From Bryopsis sp. KO-2023 (taxonomy: Eukaryota; Chlorophyta; Ulvophyceae; Bryopsidales; Bryopsidaceae): DNA of 64,000 bases. Positions 13,155 through 26,300 of the stretch are shown in pieces (the first letter of the stretch is position 1; each line of letters starts with the position of its first letter). The position numbers and the translations under genes were made by a program. The notes below the pieces were generated by a model that did not search any database, was not told where the DNA came from, and worked only from the letters and a program-made list of their open reading frames with translations. Location of the stretch: contig BSYQ01000003.1 of assembly GCA_030272585.1 (NCBI GenBank), positions 4,526,001-4,590,000 of the forward strand, written 5' to 3'.

Positions 13155-13903
13155 CTAGACAGGCTTCCCTGCGATATCATCGTTGGGAAAGACGTGCTTC
13201 CAGCCGCCCTGCGAACATCCATGACGAAAACCAAGTTTCATTACTTGGAACTTCAACCGAAAAGAACTGAGGGATATCAACACGAGGCTCGCGAGGATAT
13301 CCCCCCGTATCGATTTCAGGGGAAAAAAAACAAACACAATGCACGAGAAAGCCGCACCTCAGCGAGCCTTCGAAAGATGGAGTGGCTGTACTTCTCCGTT
13401 CTCTTCTCAAACCAGTCCGACTCCGCAACCTGGTCGTTACGTGCTTCTTTGTCCAACCTATCACAGCCGCCACAAGGCATCACCCCATGCTCTACCGAAC
13501 AAGGATTGCAGAAACAGAGAACAACGCCCACACCCTCCCCAACAGGCTCAGCGTCTGAGGGTTACCGCCCTGAAATCTGGACTACCCAACAGTACTTTCT
13601 CTTCCACCGCCCTGTTTCACCATGTTTTTTTCAGGGATCCCACTTACATGCATTCGGGGCTCGAGGTGATGGCGTGGTAGCCTCCATAGACTCCCAAGCC
13701 TAGAGCAGTCGTTATGGCGAACACCAATGGCGCAACCTACCATGGGCAAACCACCACACGACATCAACAACCCCCCTCCGCGACGGAACGCACACAACAA
13801 CAGGGGACACACACACACAAAAAAAACACGTGAATCGTCCGTGCAACTTTCCACCCACATCTGGGACGATGAACGCCTTCATTTGGCTGAATACGGGCTT
13901 CAT
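13155..13903 (-). CDS. B12D-like small membrane protein (NDUFA4/B12D family)
   Basis: Four minus-strand exons join in phase: 13859-13903 (start), 13648-13736, 13358-13457 and 13155-13208 (stop), giving 95 aa. No single open frame shows the gene; it appears only after splicing. It has a hydrophobic span in the pattern V-x-P-D-V-A-P-L-V-F-A...G-L-G-V-Y-G-G-Y-H and then T-S-S-P-E-C. A charged tail contains LDKEAR and EKYSHSIFRRLAE. This order (PEVxPL span, NPEV, NKExR, EKYSEHxLR) is that of plant B12D proteins, relatives of mitochondrial NDUFA4. B12D proteins are small mitochondrial membrane proteins linked to respiratory-chain function. The last 17 residues (GGWKHVFPNDD...) are specific to this protein, and an alternative last acceptor near 13260 was considered. 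The first donor is GTGGGT, as elsewhere in this window. Confidence 0.7.
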
Positions 13904-14681
13904 GTTTGTGCGCCTTATCAGTTATTCCACTGGAAATAAGTCGGAAGTGAACAAAGAGCTTGTGTCGAAAAAGAATGGGGTGCCCCGGTGCTTAAGACTC
14001 TTTTCGATGTCCGTTGCCCTCGTACCCATTCAGGACGAGTCCTAGCAAAACTGATGGTACTGATCGTTGCGTGATGGAGACGGTTTGTATTTAGATTCTG
14101 CAGGGTGGGGTATCGATTTCGCCTCTTCCCTGAACAATTTCTCGACCGAACACAACGATATGACATCATGTGCGGCTCTATGCGTTCTTGTGGTGGTGTA
14201 CTGGCACAAAGAAGGGCGTGAGGGGCGTCCCTTACTGAATTCTCGATCTGGCGACGATTTCCTGCTTTCGACATGAACCGTCAAGGCGAGTTGACGTTTT
14301 ATGAGGCAGAGGGTGGGGGTTCGCCATTCTAGGAAAAAAATAACAGCGTTTTGTTGTTCCCCATGTAGCAGGGCCGCTGTCGTTTTTCTTGGTGGAGGTG
14401 CTGGGGTTGGTGCTGTTGTGTTGTGGCACTGTTTCGGGAGCAAACCGCTTCCTTCTGCAAGAGACGCAGTGCTGCACCGTCACTTTCGAAAACTCGTTCG
14501 GAAGACTCGGGGCAAGACCGGTACAAAGCTGTGACGCTGTTTCTTATGCCACCGTTTGTTTCCCTCACAGCTTCAAAGTTTGAAAGAATCAACCAGTGAA
14601 ATTCACGAGACGTTGATAGGAGTGACTGGAAGTCTCACACAAAAGGGAAAAAAAGAGTGATATCGATTTGTTTCCTTGCAG
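13904..14681. promoter_or_regulatory. Divergent region between B12D-like and esterase genes
   Basis: It should hold the promoter of the minus-strand B12D-like gene and the promoter plus unseen first exon of the plus-strand esterase. The ATG at 14301 followed by a GTGGGG donor after four codons is one phase-compatible candidate for that first exon, but support is weak. Confidence 0.3.
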
Positions 14682-15815
14682 AGCTCAGGTGATAAGCAGG
14701 AGGATGTTGCCAGAGGGCTGCAACCTCTTGGCTTGACCTCGGGGGAAAAGGATGGCTGGGTTTTCGTGCCTGATGGGTATTCCAAAGACAGTCCTGCAGC
14801 CTTGCTGCTTTTGTTGCACGGTGCAAGAAAGACTGCCAAAGAAGGACTGGAATCGGATTTTAAAAAACTACGAGAGGTAGCCAACCAGAAAGGTGACCCC
14901 CCCCCCCCCTCCCTTTCATTTCAACCTCAAGAACCTTACATGTGGCATCACAGCACCACAGGATTGCAATTAAACAGTGAGAAAACATTTATTCTCTTTG
15001 CTGCCTTACTGTGCTGGTTGTCGATTTTCCTGGTAGGGGTTATTCTTGTGGCACCTGATTCGCGTGCGGAGTCATGGGATAGAATAAGGTTTGGGGAATT
15101 TGGGACAGATGTTGCCTACATCGATGTCGCTCTGGGGAAAGCTTTCGATCAGTACGCGGTGGATTCCAGTCACATTGGAATAGCTGGGTTTTCTGATGGC
15201 GCAACTTATGCTCTCTCGTTGGGTAGGGATTTTTGAAAGGCGCCGCAGGGTTTTCTGTCCAATGCATTTGTTTGATTGTTGTGCGACTTAACAGGAGGGC
15301 TCTCCTTTTCTGCCCCCATTTTTAGAAAAGGAGTGTGCATTATCTTCTGTCGTGGTTTATTTCCTGATCAGATAAGTCCCCCTTCCCCCCCTCAAAATGA
15401 AGCGAAATCGATTGATCAATCCATTTGAATACAATTAACCATGAGGGCTGAACCCCAACAACAATCATCTTTGCGAAGTTTCAACCCTGCACGACACAAT
15501 TTCAACTGATGCCTTGCCTTTCTGATTTGTTTTTTCCCCTCTCCTCGCTTTGCTGCAGGTCTTACCAATGGTGATCTCTTTACTCACATAATCGCTTTTT
15601 CTCCCGGGGGTTTGTCGCCATCCAGGCCGGTGGGCAGACCGAAAGTGTTCGATGCACATGGCATTTCGGATGATATCCTCCCTATAGATGCCACCAGTCG
15701 CAGAATCGTACCTCTTCTCAGAAACAATGGTTATGACGTCACTGCTGTGGAGTTCGATGCCAAACATTGGATTCCAGAAGACATTGCACAACAAGCCATG
15801 GATTGGTTTGTGTAG
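14682..15815 (+). CDS. Alpha/beta-hydrolase, phospholipase/carboxylesterase-type; first exon unresolved
   Basis: Exons 14682-14892, 15037-15222 and 15559-15815 join in phase to 217 codons plus stop. The first of these begins at a clear acceptor (TTTCCTTGCAG) and contains no usable ATG, so an upstream coding exon ending in phase 0 is missing from this model. The fold markers are in order: FVPDGY and LLLLHGAR (oxyanion region), LVAPDSR, GIAGFSDGA with the nucleophile Ser in GxSxG, then HGISDDILP with the acid Asp, and AKHWIP with the catalytic His. This matches small serine esterases of the phospholipase/carboxylesterase or PHB-depolymerase-like group. The substrate is not predictable. The C-terminus is complete, ending AMDWFV. 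Confidence 0.75.
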
Positions 15816-16804
15816 ACCTCCATGTCATGAGCAGGGGGTGTTTTTTGGACAGTTTATTGGAGCATTCAGGAAGCCAAATGTTTTTGGAGCATCAAGAAAT
15901 CCAATGCATTGCTATATTATTCAAGGAAGAGCCAGTGGCTGAAAGTCCAAAGTTGGGATTTGATTTTCAGGCTGTCTGGACATGCCTACCAAGCATTTTG
16001 AGATCTCTGAGTAGACACCGCAGCTTCAGTGACATCTAAGCAGCAACTTTTTTTTTAGGAAGGTTTTTACAATCTGATTGAGGGTGGGTTGAATGAAGAG
16101 AAACAGAATGGTGGAGGACTGAAAAACCTTGTGGTTTGACAGGACTGTGTTGTTGGGTGCTTCTTTATGAAATCATGTTCAATTTCAAGTTGAAAGCTGG
16201 TTTTTTTGGACTTCACTAAATGGCAATGGTTGTAGAATCAAGGTCACTCACAAGTGAAATTTGTTTGTGTTTGTTTATCCAGAGTCACCTGAGAAGGATA
16301 AAAAAACCGGTAAAGAACCTTTGAAGTCATTGGATTATACTTATCAAGTACTTAAATTAGATTCAATCTACCCCAAGAAACAAGTGCACTTCTAAACATT
16401 GACAGCTGAACAACTAAAAATATAAAATAATATCTCTCTTTCGTATCTTATTCCCACTACTGGTATGGCACGCTTTCGGAGCTCGTATTTGTGCTGAAAA
16501 TCAAGCAAGCTTTTCCAACACTTTTTTAATAGAACCGCCTTAGATGTGCCCGCCGCCCCCCAAAACCCAGCCACCGCTATGTTCATACGCCACAAACGTG
16601 AGTGGCTGCAGGTGATAGATCCAAATGGGCTCAGATATTATTCCATGCGATTCTCCTATCGACTATATTGCCTGTTTCCTAGTGAACGAAGCATTGTCTC
16701 TTCAACTTATTTGTTCATCGAATGAGTACATTGTTCTAACTGCCTCTTTTCTGGAAACTCTCCTGCCATTAATTCTGCTTCTGGTGTCTAGCAAAACATA
16801 ATAA
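15816..16804. other. Convergent 3' intergenic region
   Basis: About 1 kb between the stop codons of the plus-strand esterase and the minus-strand Pmp-like gene. No coding pattern was seen. The left arm of the large inverted repeat ends at its right edge. Confidence 0.3.
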
Positions 16805-19800
16805 TCACTCGGGGTCGCGCAACTCACGCCACTGCCACGCCTCGGGAATCCTGCCTGAACAAAACCTCCATAACTTTGCAAGAGTCCCCAAGACTGGGTG
16901 GTCTATCAACAATCTGGTGGCCATATTCCGCAAACCCCCTTCCCATCTCAGCATGTACCAAAAAGTCGCGAACATGAAAGCGAAAAAGACGACAAACACG
17001 GCACAAGACACGGTGATCGAAAACGCGTTCGTGGTGTGCTCGTCCATCAGCGCTAGCCCCACGAAAAACACGATAATCGACGCCGTCAAGGACCAGGTTT
17101 CACAGTCGTTCAGAGAATCGTCTCTGTACGGCTTCGCTTTGAGGTGAAGGAAAAGAGCCGTGACCAGAATGAACGCAGTCACCAACCCCTGCAAGTTGGG
17201 TCCCAGACCTCGAGTCCAAATGGCGACCGCCGCTATCAACGCCTTCCTTACCATGATGACCGTCTCCCAATAGTAACAATCAGAAGTGTAGCTGGAGTAG
17301 AGAAAACCGTATGTCCTGCGAAAATTAGCTTCACCGTGTTTGGCTTTTTTCGTGTACAAAATGCAGAAGAGCGCAGTGGGAAAACCCAGCGTTACACCAA
17401 ACAGGAAGGGCAAGCACAGGGAATAAAACAAACGCGCGTGATGGCCGGTGTAGCAGATATAATCCGTGTCTTCCGCCCAATACCTGCTCAAAAACAGCAC
17501 ACAGAAAAACGCTAGCAGAGACTTTGAGAAAAATCAAACGACGAGGGGGGGGGGGGCAACAAAGGGTGTTTTTTCCTACCTTTTCGAGGCGGCGATCCCG
17601 TGAGCCTCTTCATCCTCCACGCTGACGCAATATATTACCTTATAAACGTTCTTGGTGATGGCGGTGTACGAAATAAACAGAACCGCCAAAGTGGTCAGCC
17701 AACACCTCCTTCCGAAACCTTCCCAATGAGCCAGATCCGCCGCCAATGCTCTGAACCTCGCTACACCCCAGAAGGCAATGAATATGAACAGCGCGAAAAA
17801 CGGGAAGAAAAACGTCAGGACCATGCGCGGCAGTATCTTGCCATCCTCGAACAGACAGTCCAAGTTGACGAACTCCACGTCCAGGGGCTCGAAGGTGGTG
17901 CCGATCCATCCTAAGCAACCCCACATGGTTTCGCCGTTTTAAACTGTTGGGTTTCGGGAATTCAGTGGAAAAAAACACTTCTCAGCGGTGGACTGCGCAC
18001 CAGCCAACAGCAGCAACGTCGAAACACTTTTCGTCCATCCCAAATCGATGGTGAGTCCAAGCGCTGTCAGCTGGAGGAAATTGACCAAAATCTGCACAAA
18101 CCAACAAACGAATTTTTTTGAGATGCATCCATCAATAGAACGAAAAACACAAGGCTCAGATTGGGGGACGATAAAGTGTCAATCGTGGTTGCTTGCTATC
18201 TCCTCCACCGACCTTCGTGGCTTCCGTGACATTCTCCCCTGTTTTCCTGCTCATCGCTCTGCTGTGGCGCCTCTTTGGAAGGGCAGCAGCAATTTCCAGC
18301 ATAATCTCTTCGCTTATAGAGCCACTATCAAAGTGATCCAAACTCGCACTCCTACGTATGAGAAAACAACTCACTCCACTCTTCAAACACACGTGCCTGT
18401 CAAAACACACACACGCACGCACGCACACACACCTGCCGTCGGTAAGAACGACCGACTGGTTCCTTCCAGGCACAAGTTCGATTTCATCCATTTCATCCGG
18501 GGAATGGCTGATGCTCTGCTCGCCTTCGGCGGATAGCATGTCCCTTAAGAAGATGCCCACAACGAAAAGAGAAATGAATGTCCCAAGGACGATCCACAAA
18601 TACGTCATTTTCCTTCCTTCCCTGCACTCCTCACACTCCAGGCCATGGACCCTTCCATACCCAGGCGCACAAGACCCACACAGAACGCCGTCAAACCCCT
18701 TCACACACAAACATCTCAACCGATCAAGAGGACAAAGAAACGCTTTCCCAGCCCATCCAGAAACTGGGTGCAAAGAATGGCACCTACTTTGCGGCAGAGC
18801 TGGTAGTCACCCCGAAATGTCAATGTGTGATTTCCCCAGTGGGCCGATTTTGCTTTCTCAGTGAGAGCATCTTCTCGGTTGGGAAAATCGCAAGCCAGGG
18901 GGGACAGGCATTGATGCAATTGAGTCGATCTGGATGTAGAGTGCCAAAATCCAGGTTCGGGGATGACGGTGGCGCCAGAGCCTTCACACATTGCATTTGG
19001 GGGGCAAACTTGACAGCGCGAGTCAGACGGGTTGAAGCTGTACAGTTCTCTAGGGCACAACTGGCACTCCATGCCACCCCGAGTGTTGAGCTCCCCAATC
19101 CTGCATTTCCTGATTTCCACTTTTAGCACCAAATCTTCCACCGCCGCCAATGGAAGGCGCACTTTGAGAGAGTATGGACCAGGGCGTCCCTTCGCCACGG
19201 TCTCGGTAAAGACTGCCACGCCTTCATTGGGCACATCGCTTCTCTGGCCGCTCAGGAGGTCGTCGGCACTCTTCAAATCCACTCTGAGACTGTCTGACCC
19301 TCGCATCATCTGGCCCCACCCATCCATCAGAGTCACATTGAAAGCTGGGAGCGGATCTCCACTTTTGTGACCTGAAATATTCTCCTGAGAAAGCTCTGCT
19401 GATGCCAAAGGTGATGCAAACACTGGACCATACCCATTTCCCCCTTCGATTGAATTGCTGTGCCACCCCGGACATGCTTCTGCGGGGCGATTCCTGCTTT
19501 CCCCATCACACAACACCTCCAAAGCATCCACGGTCGACACATATGCCCCACCTCCGGCGAGTTTTGCTACATTGCCTGTGAGGTTCGTGCTTTTCAGCAC
19601 CACCCCGAACGACTTCAGTCGATTCAGTAACAACAGACCCTCTTCGCAGGTTTGTGCAAAGCGAATCTTCTCCAGATTGTGGAGGACCGGGTTTTTTGTG
19701 ATTGGGTATACTCTTTGGGCGGCTGGGGAACAAGCTGCACTCTTGATTTCAATTTGTTGGTCGAAAAACAGAGCACCTGCAACAACCAGAGTAAAGTAAA

Positions 19801-22799
19801 GTGTAGCTGGATGCAGGTCACCCTCTGCAAAAAGATAGTTCTTCTGCTGAAGCTTTTCAAAACGTTGCCTGCAGGCAATAAATCAGTCAGAACACGAGTT
19901 GTTGTCGAGTAGACAAGGCAACTGGAGAAGCAAATCCCTACCTCCTGAGCCTGCTGCCATGTTCGCCATAAAATTGCACCCTGTGCATTCGACAGCTCCA
20001 AGAGGTGGACTTGGGCCCTTTCTGGTCCTAACCTTAGATATCTTCGCTGAGATAGCACCACCGTTTTCGAACGCCCTGTTTCTGGAAAACTCAGTCCGCT
20101 TGGCTACTATGATCGAATCATCCATGCACACCCCGCCACCATCCCCAGCACTATTCCCCTGAAAGACAACTCTTTCAGCTGAGGAAAGCGACCCATCCAA
20201 TCGAATCGCACCGCCCTGCCCCTTGCTGAGGTTGCCTGAGAACCTGGTGTGTCCAAATGCCACAAAATCCTTGTGTGCGTGAATTGCTCCGCCACTGTCC
20301 CACCCTGTGTTGTCTTGAAACTTGGATTTCACAATCTCCAATGAAGGGGCAGTCAAAACCACGCCTTGGCTGGAAATTCCCCCCACCAAAACTGGGCTTT
20401 GTACGCTTTCCAACGGCTGATGCCCAAGGGTGCAGATTCCACCCCCCCTCAATGCCTTGTTGCCTGTGATGTCCAAATCCTGCCCCCAAAAAGGAAAATG
20501 TGCAATCGTTCTATCCAGGAAAATCGCACCACCATCCAAAGCTGCATTTGCAGTAAACTTTGTTCGGCTGACAACCACCAGAATCTTTCTGCTGAACCCC
20601 GATTGTGGTACTTTCCCATCGTCAATTTTCACAAGCATGCCTCCCCCACGCTCAGCTGCATTCCCATCGAAGGTGGAAGCTTCCACAAGTACCGGGGCCT
20701 GGATCATCATGCCCCCACCCCACCCATTTGAATCCAGGCATTTGTTGTTGTTGAATTTTGACCCTTTCACATGGAACTCCTGCATGATGCAATATTTTAC
20801 TCGTTACAGTACCCATAATATTAAAAGTTTAAAACCAGGGCACAAAATCGATCAAGCAGAAAGTCAGCAAACAAATGCAAACTAGAGTCAACATATCAGA
20901 GAGGTTATTTGGTTGATGCATTCGCCCAGGGGTTTGATGTTAAAATTTGAAACCTGGGGGAATCTGGGATGCACCTGAGAACTCCAGATGGCACCCCCGC
21001 TTTGATTGGCAACATTCTCCACGAACGCGCACCCCACCATATGAACCTTTGCATTCACTTCAGAAAATTCAGCCGACCTGCTGCTTTCCTCAAGGTGTAA
21101 AGTTCCGATTTTTTCGTATAATGGACGAAATCCAGAATCGCTGAGTCTTGATGCTCCCCAGTACCCCTGGATGTACACTGCCCCTCCGTTGCCTGCTGAA
21201 TTGTTGAAAAATGCACAGTTTCTAAACCAAGCTTCGGCCTGCAGGTCAACCCAGATCGTTTCAGAAAAGAAATAACACTGCTTTGGTCGTCATTTTTACT
21301 GATTCATTGGCTTCCTTCAAATAAGTAAACACATATAAACGAGGATATATTGCTGCTGAGATTGTATTTGCAAACACATGGGGAATCAGGGTGGTGACCT
21401 GCAGCACAAGGGTGCTGTATAAATACCTTTGGTTTCAGCCAGCCGATGAAGACAGCACCCCCCAAGAATTGAACGGAGTTCCTCTCAAACGTGCAGTCCG
21501 TAACATTGAGACTCAGCACCTCTGATTCTCTGTGAAAAACAGCAAAAAACATAAATGACAGGGACATCCTACCGGAAACTTTTTCTGTTTTCATCAATTC
21601 ATTTGACAAGAAGAAATTACCTCAAACGAATTGCAGCTCCATACTGCCCTCCACCTGTCACTTCTGTGTATGTATTCTCTTTGAAGGTGCTGTTGGTAAT
21701 TGACACCTAAAACACGCACGAGGGTTCATTCTTCTTAGTCTTCTTATATCAACCCAGGAAATCCATCCCCACAGCATTCAGGAGGCCCACCTTGGTGACA
21801 TTCAACCCTCCAATCTCAATTGCCCCATTCAAATTTCCAAGAAAATGTGCCCTGGATACCTCCACCTCAGAGTCCGAAATCATCAAGGCTCTGCCAGTGT
21901 TGTTCATAAACCTCACGTCGTGGATTTTCAGCAACCCAGCCATGTTATTCACTTTTATTCCAACGGCTCCATTGGACCGAAAACTCAAAGAAGACAGGGT
22001 GACGTTTCTTGAGTTTTCAACATCGATGATCGCTGGCATCTGGCCAGTGCAATCCTCGAATGTAAAATTTGATATCCCAATAGATTGCCCCCTGGAAAAA
22101 AAAAACCCAGCAGTTCTCAGCTTATTGTCCAGCAGCACCTTGGCTCAGGAACTCCTGAGCTGCAGCTATGTATCCATCATGAATGCGATCAGAAACTGAC
22201 GAAATGAAAGTGAGTTTCAAAAAGCAACTCTGGCAGGAAAAAAAGCTAGGGAAATCAACCTGACTTTAAACAGCGGCTCCTGATTGTTCAACAAAGCACA
22301 ATCAAAAATAGATTCCGAATTGCCCGCATTAGCAGAGCCCTCCACAGAAATCGGCTTCGTCAGGATGATCGAATCCTGGGGTTTCAAAACCACATCTCTT
22401 GCAACTCTCAATCGACCTCCCTCAGGAATGCAATCCACCAAACTTTGAATGTTCTGTGATCCAGTCAGGGATGCGTTGTTGATCTGCCAAATCCATGGGT
22501 TCGTTTTCTCCGAGTCCCTCAGGAATTTTGAGCAGCTAAATGTCCCTATCAAGACAACAAGCCATTGTAAATTGGCAAGCAAATTTTTTAATCTGCATTT
22601 ACAGAGGCAGACCACTGAGCACTGGAAGAAACCAAATAAACTGGCCAAGGTATTTTCCAGAGAAACGCCAGCAGGCGAATCATTTCTGAGGAGCGATCTG
22701 TGGAGGTAGATTTTGATCCCAACCTGTCGCTCGGACAGCCAATGCGACCAGCAAAACAAGGTAAAAGACACCCGTTGAACACAGCTTTGCCTTCAACAT
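16805..22799 (-). CDS. Pmp-repeat (beta-helix) polytopic membrane protein, left copy
   Basis: Thirteen minus-strand exons join in phase: 22724-22799, 22260-22545, 21791-22091, 21621-21706, 21427-21529, 20975-21238, 19942-20779, 18788-19776, 18433-18698, 18213-18324, 18001-18091, 17580-17910 and 16805-17483, giving 1473 aa. A signal peptide (about 1-25) precedes a long ectodomain of repeated G-N-x-A...GG(A/G)(I/V) and FxxN units (GNAALDGGAIFL, GNKALRGGGICT, GNSAGDGGGVCM). These resemble the repeats of chlamydial polymorphic outer membrane proteins and imply a right-handed beta-helix. A Cys-rich section follows (MECQLC, CQVCPPNAMC, GVLCGSCAPGYG), then a span near 1012-1033 and about eight more spans to the C-terminus. 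Similar receptor-like architectures occur in algae and oomycetes, without known function. No internal stop was found. Its twin is at 27895-33929. Confidence 0.8.
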
Positions 22800-22803
22800 C
22801 TTC
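16805..22803 (-). repeat. Left arm of ~6-kb inverted duplication
   Basis: The reverse complement of this arm matches 27889-33870 through exons and introns alike. For example, the last intron (17484-17579 against 33100-33193) differs at only about two positions. Similarity starts just before the start codon and stops near the stop codon, so the arm is essentially one gene. The 5' flanks outside the arms are unrelated. Confidence 0.85.
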
Positions 22804-23333
22804 TCAACGCATTACAATACACAATGATCCGAACGTAATTCTGAAAAAAATAGTTTGAGCCAGTGGCGACTGGTGCGAAACTTTGTGTGACCGTGCCCAT
22901 CAGATTTGTGGAGGCCAAGGCCACGTGTGTTCGAATCACTGAACTGGACTTTTTTTAGTTTCGCTAGGGGTTTGTGACGGCGGAACAGAACAGACATCGC
23001 TTCGGAGAAAACAAGCGAGCGCGGTTCTTGAAGATTGGGGTGCGGAGTGGGTGGGTTCGTTGGTGTGGGTTCGAAGTCAGGACAGATCCCCCCCCAGCCG
23101 ACTTTGCATGCAAGGATATTACATCATCTGTATTAAATGTTGCTTCCAGAGCCATTAAATCAATCATCCCCCAGCATTTGTTGCAAGTTGCGACGCATTT
23201 GTTGCAAGTTGCGACACATTTGTCGCACTTTCCCAAAACCTGCTCCGCATCTGTGACGACAATTTCTCGATAGCAGAGGACCTGGAGAAGGAACTTGCCG
23301 ACACGTATTGGTGGTCGAGAGTTTTTCGAGTCG
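22800..23333. promoter_or_regulatory. Divergent region between left Pmp-like gene and NMT
   Basis: This 534-bp stretch separates the start codons of the minus-strand Pmp-like gene and the plus-strand N-myristoyltransferase. It holds a 21-bp tandem repeat at 23175-23226 and an 18-nt word at 23101-23118 that recurs inverted at 27581-27598. Core promoter elements were not recognised. Confidence 0.3.
23175..23226. repeat. 21-bp tandem repeat, about 2.5 units
   Basis: Units at 23175-23195 and 23196-23216 differ only at their last base, and a partial third unit follows to 23226. The core is CATTTGTTGCAAGTTGCGAC. It lies about 110-160 bp before the N-myristoyltransferase start codon. Confidence 0.8.
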
Positions 23334-26300
23334 ATGTCGGACGACAAAGATAAGGAAGCCGGGCCCAGTCGCGAAGAAGAGGGGGAGCCCTCGGACGCGA
23401 GAATTCGGGAGCTGTTTCAGGCTCTGTCGCTGCAAGCGTCGCCCCCCGTGAATCAAAAAAGGGAGAAGAAAGACCACTATATGTTCTGGAGCTCCCAACC
23501 CGTCACTCAATTCGATGACTCTGGAGCGGAGGTGGGGAGGAGGGACGGGATCTCGTTTCTGTTGCCCCGTCTTGATCGACCTTGGTCTTTCGTTCACTGC
23601 GGATTGTGTCGCCCTTGATCGCAGGGTGTGCAGGAAGACGGTCCGATCGACAGGCCGAAGACGGTGGCTGACGTCCGACAGGAACCGCTCAACCTACCGA
23701 ATGGGTAGGTTCAATCTCAAAGAAGGAAAATTACAGTGCCAAATTTGGATATCTGACAGGGATGTGCATCAATTATTCAATTTTTTTTAGTTTTTCTTAA
23801 TTATTATTATTGTTGTTTTTTGGGTGGGGTTGCATCAAAAAAACAAGTATTCTTTTTGTCAACTGGTCACTGTGTAATTGGGCGATATGCCGCACATGTA
23901 CATAAATTGCTTTGATGAGATCCAATGATTCGCAAGATTTACAGAATCTTTGATTTTCACCCACATGCATTTTTTTGTCACCTTCGGAAATCCAAGCTTT
24001 GTCACATTCGGTGTCGCCGAACGGAAAACATGATGCAACATGTTTTAATTATTATTTTTTTTCTGCGCACAGATATGAATGGTGCACCTGCGACGTCAGC
24101 GATGAAGAGACCATCGCAGAGGTAACGAAAACACGAAGCAGCATCTTTATTTTTCTTTTCTTTTTCTTCGTTGCGTGAAAAAATGCTTGTTTTGCTCAGC
24201 TCACAATCCGCTTGTTGCTTTTTTATTTTTGCTTGATTTTTTTAAAAGGGACGGGGGGGGGGGGGGGTTGAGGATGGGCAAGGACCGACTTTGCATGCTT
24301 TTTCCTCTCAGGTTTACAAGCTTTTGACGAATAACTATGTGGAAGATGGTGATAACATGTTCCGGTAAACCCATCAAAATAAACAAGATGTCTCTTCAAT
24401 TCATGGGCATTTCGTTGTGATTTTTTTTTTTTTTTTGTGCAAAGTGGTCAAGATGAACATTTTTGCATAAGAATAGCATGCCATCAGGTGTTACTTTTTT
24501 CTCTCTTATTGTTGGAATATTGTGAGCAAACGATATGGAATTAATTATATTAAATCATCCTATTATATTAGTACATCGTATGCACAATAACGGAAGAAGA
24601 AAATCCTTCGCTCGTTGAATTCTTCAAAATTTTGAAATCTATTCAAAAATCAGCAAGATGCTGCATTTTTTTCCTTTTTTTTTGGAGGTTGGGCGAAAAA
24701 CAAAACACAGATTCAGAACACGGTAGATAGACACAGTGGATAGACGAGAATGTGCATAGGGACATTGTGGTTTTGCGTAGGTTCGATTACTCTGCTGGTT
24801 TTTTGAAGTGGGCATTGATGCCACCAGGCTACCGACAAGAATGGTTGGTCGGAGTTCGAGTGGTGGCTTCCAAAAAACTGGTCGGCTTCATCACGGCCAT
24901 CCCGGCGTCCATACGTGTTAAACAGCAGATCGTCAGCATGGTGGAAATCAACTTTTTGTGTGTGCACAAGAAATTGCGATCGAAACGGCTGGCTCCAGTA
25001 TTGATTAAGGTAGGTGTCGAACCCCGTAGAGTCGTAGTGTTGTTTTGCTTGACAGCTTTTTTTGGATGAAATCTAGATCCTTGCTTATGTCAGACAGATA
25101 GACACCGCTTTGCGGCAGATTCGAGTGGGGCTGTGACGAGATTCGAATTTCAGATGAGATCGGAAAAGGAGGTTGCTGAAGGTGTCGTGTTTTGTTTGTT
25201 TGTTTTTTCCCTAGGAAATCACTCGAAGAGTAAATTTGACGAACATTTGGCAAGCTGCATACACTGCTGGAGTCGTTCTTCCGACACCCGTTGCAACATG
25301 CAGGTATTGGCACCGCTCATTGAATCCAAAGAAGCTCATCGAGGTTGGATTTTCAAAATTGGGGGTAAGAGAATCGTGTGTCAGACAGGGGCAAGCGTGT
25401 GTGTATGTCTGGTACGTGTTATGTGTTTGTGAACAATGTATCATTGTTTTTTTTGTGGGGGGGGCGAACATTTTTTGTTTGTTTCTGTTGAGATTCCCCA
25501 AATAGAAACCTCGGAGTTAAAAAAATAATAAATCTCAAAAATTCCGGGTGAAATTCCTAAATTGGGAATGCTGCTCAAACGGAATGAAGTAGCACGTTGG
25601 CAGTGATCTAACGTTTCTGCATTTGGCTTCAGAATTTGATGACAATGGCCCGAACAGTGAAACTGTATCGACTGCCCAAAGACCCCAAAACTCCAGGCTT
25701 CAGAGAGATGTTGGCATCTGATTCTCCGCGAGTGTTGGAGCTGCTCAATCAATATCTACTCAAGTACAAGCTGGCACCAGTTTTCACTCTGGAAGAAATC
25801 GAACACTGGTGAGGGGGACCTGAATGAAAATTGAAATCACACACCCAGTTAGTTTTGGGAAATTAAAAAAAAACGTTTTAATATTTTTTTATGGAAATCA
25901 TGCCAGAGCAGAAAACCAGCTGCTGTTGTGTTGTTCTTCTGAAAAAAAAGGGGGGGGGGATGTGATACTGATCTTGATTTCGGGCTGTGAATGCATGCAG
26001 GTTGGTCCCCCGAGATGATGTGGTGAATGCGTACGTCGTGGAAAATCACGATGGCGAGATAACCGACCTGGTGTCGTTCTATTCGCTGCCCTCCAGCATT
26101 CTGGGCAACCCCAAACACTCCAGCCTCAAGGCCGCATACATGTACTATACCGTTCCAGGGGCGACCTCGATCAACCAACTGATGACTGATGCTCTCATAA
26201 TGGCGAAATCGTGCGGTTTCGACGTGTACAACGCCCTCGACATTTTGCAGAACAACGAATTTTTAAGGGATCTCAAGTTCGGGGAAGGGGATGGCTACTT

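Noticed and set aside
18405-18433. CA/CG-rich tandem run in the left Pmp-like gene
   Set aside because: A simple microsatellite inside an intron; the right copy has only a shortened version. It is not treated as a separate element.
19899-20885. Long plus-strand frames opposite the left Pmp-like exons
   Set aside because: They are antisense shadows. The minus-strand frame has the repeat motifs and matched splice sites.
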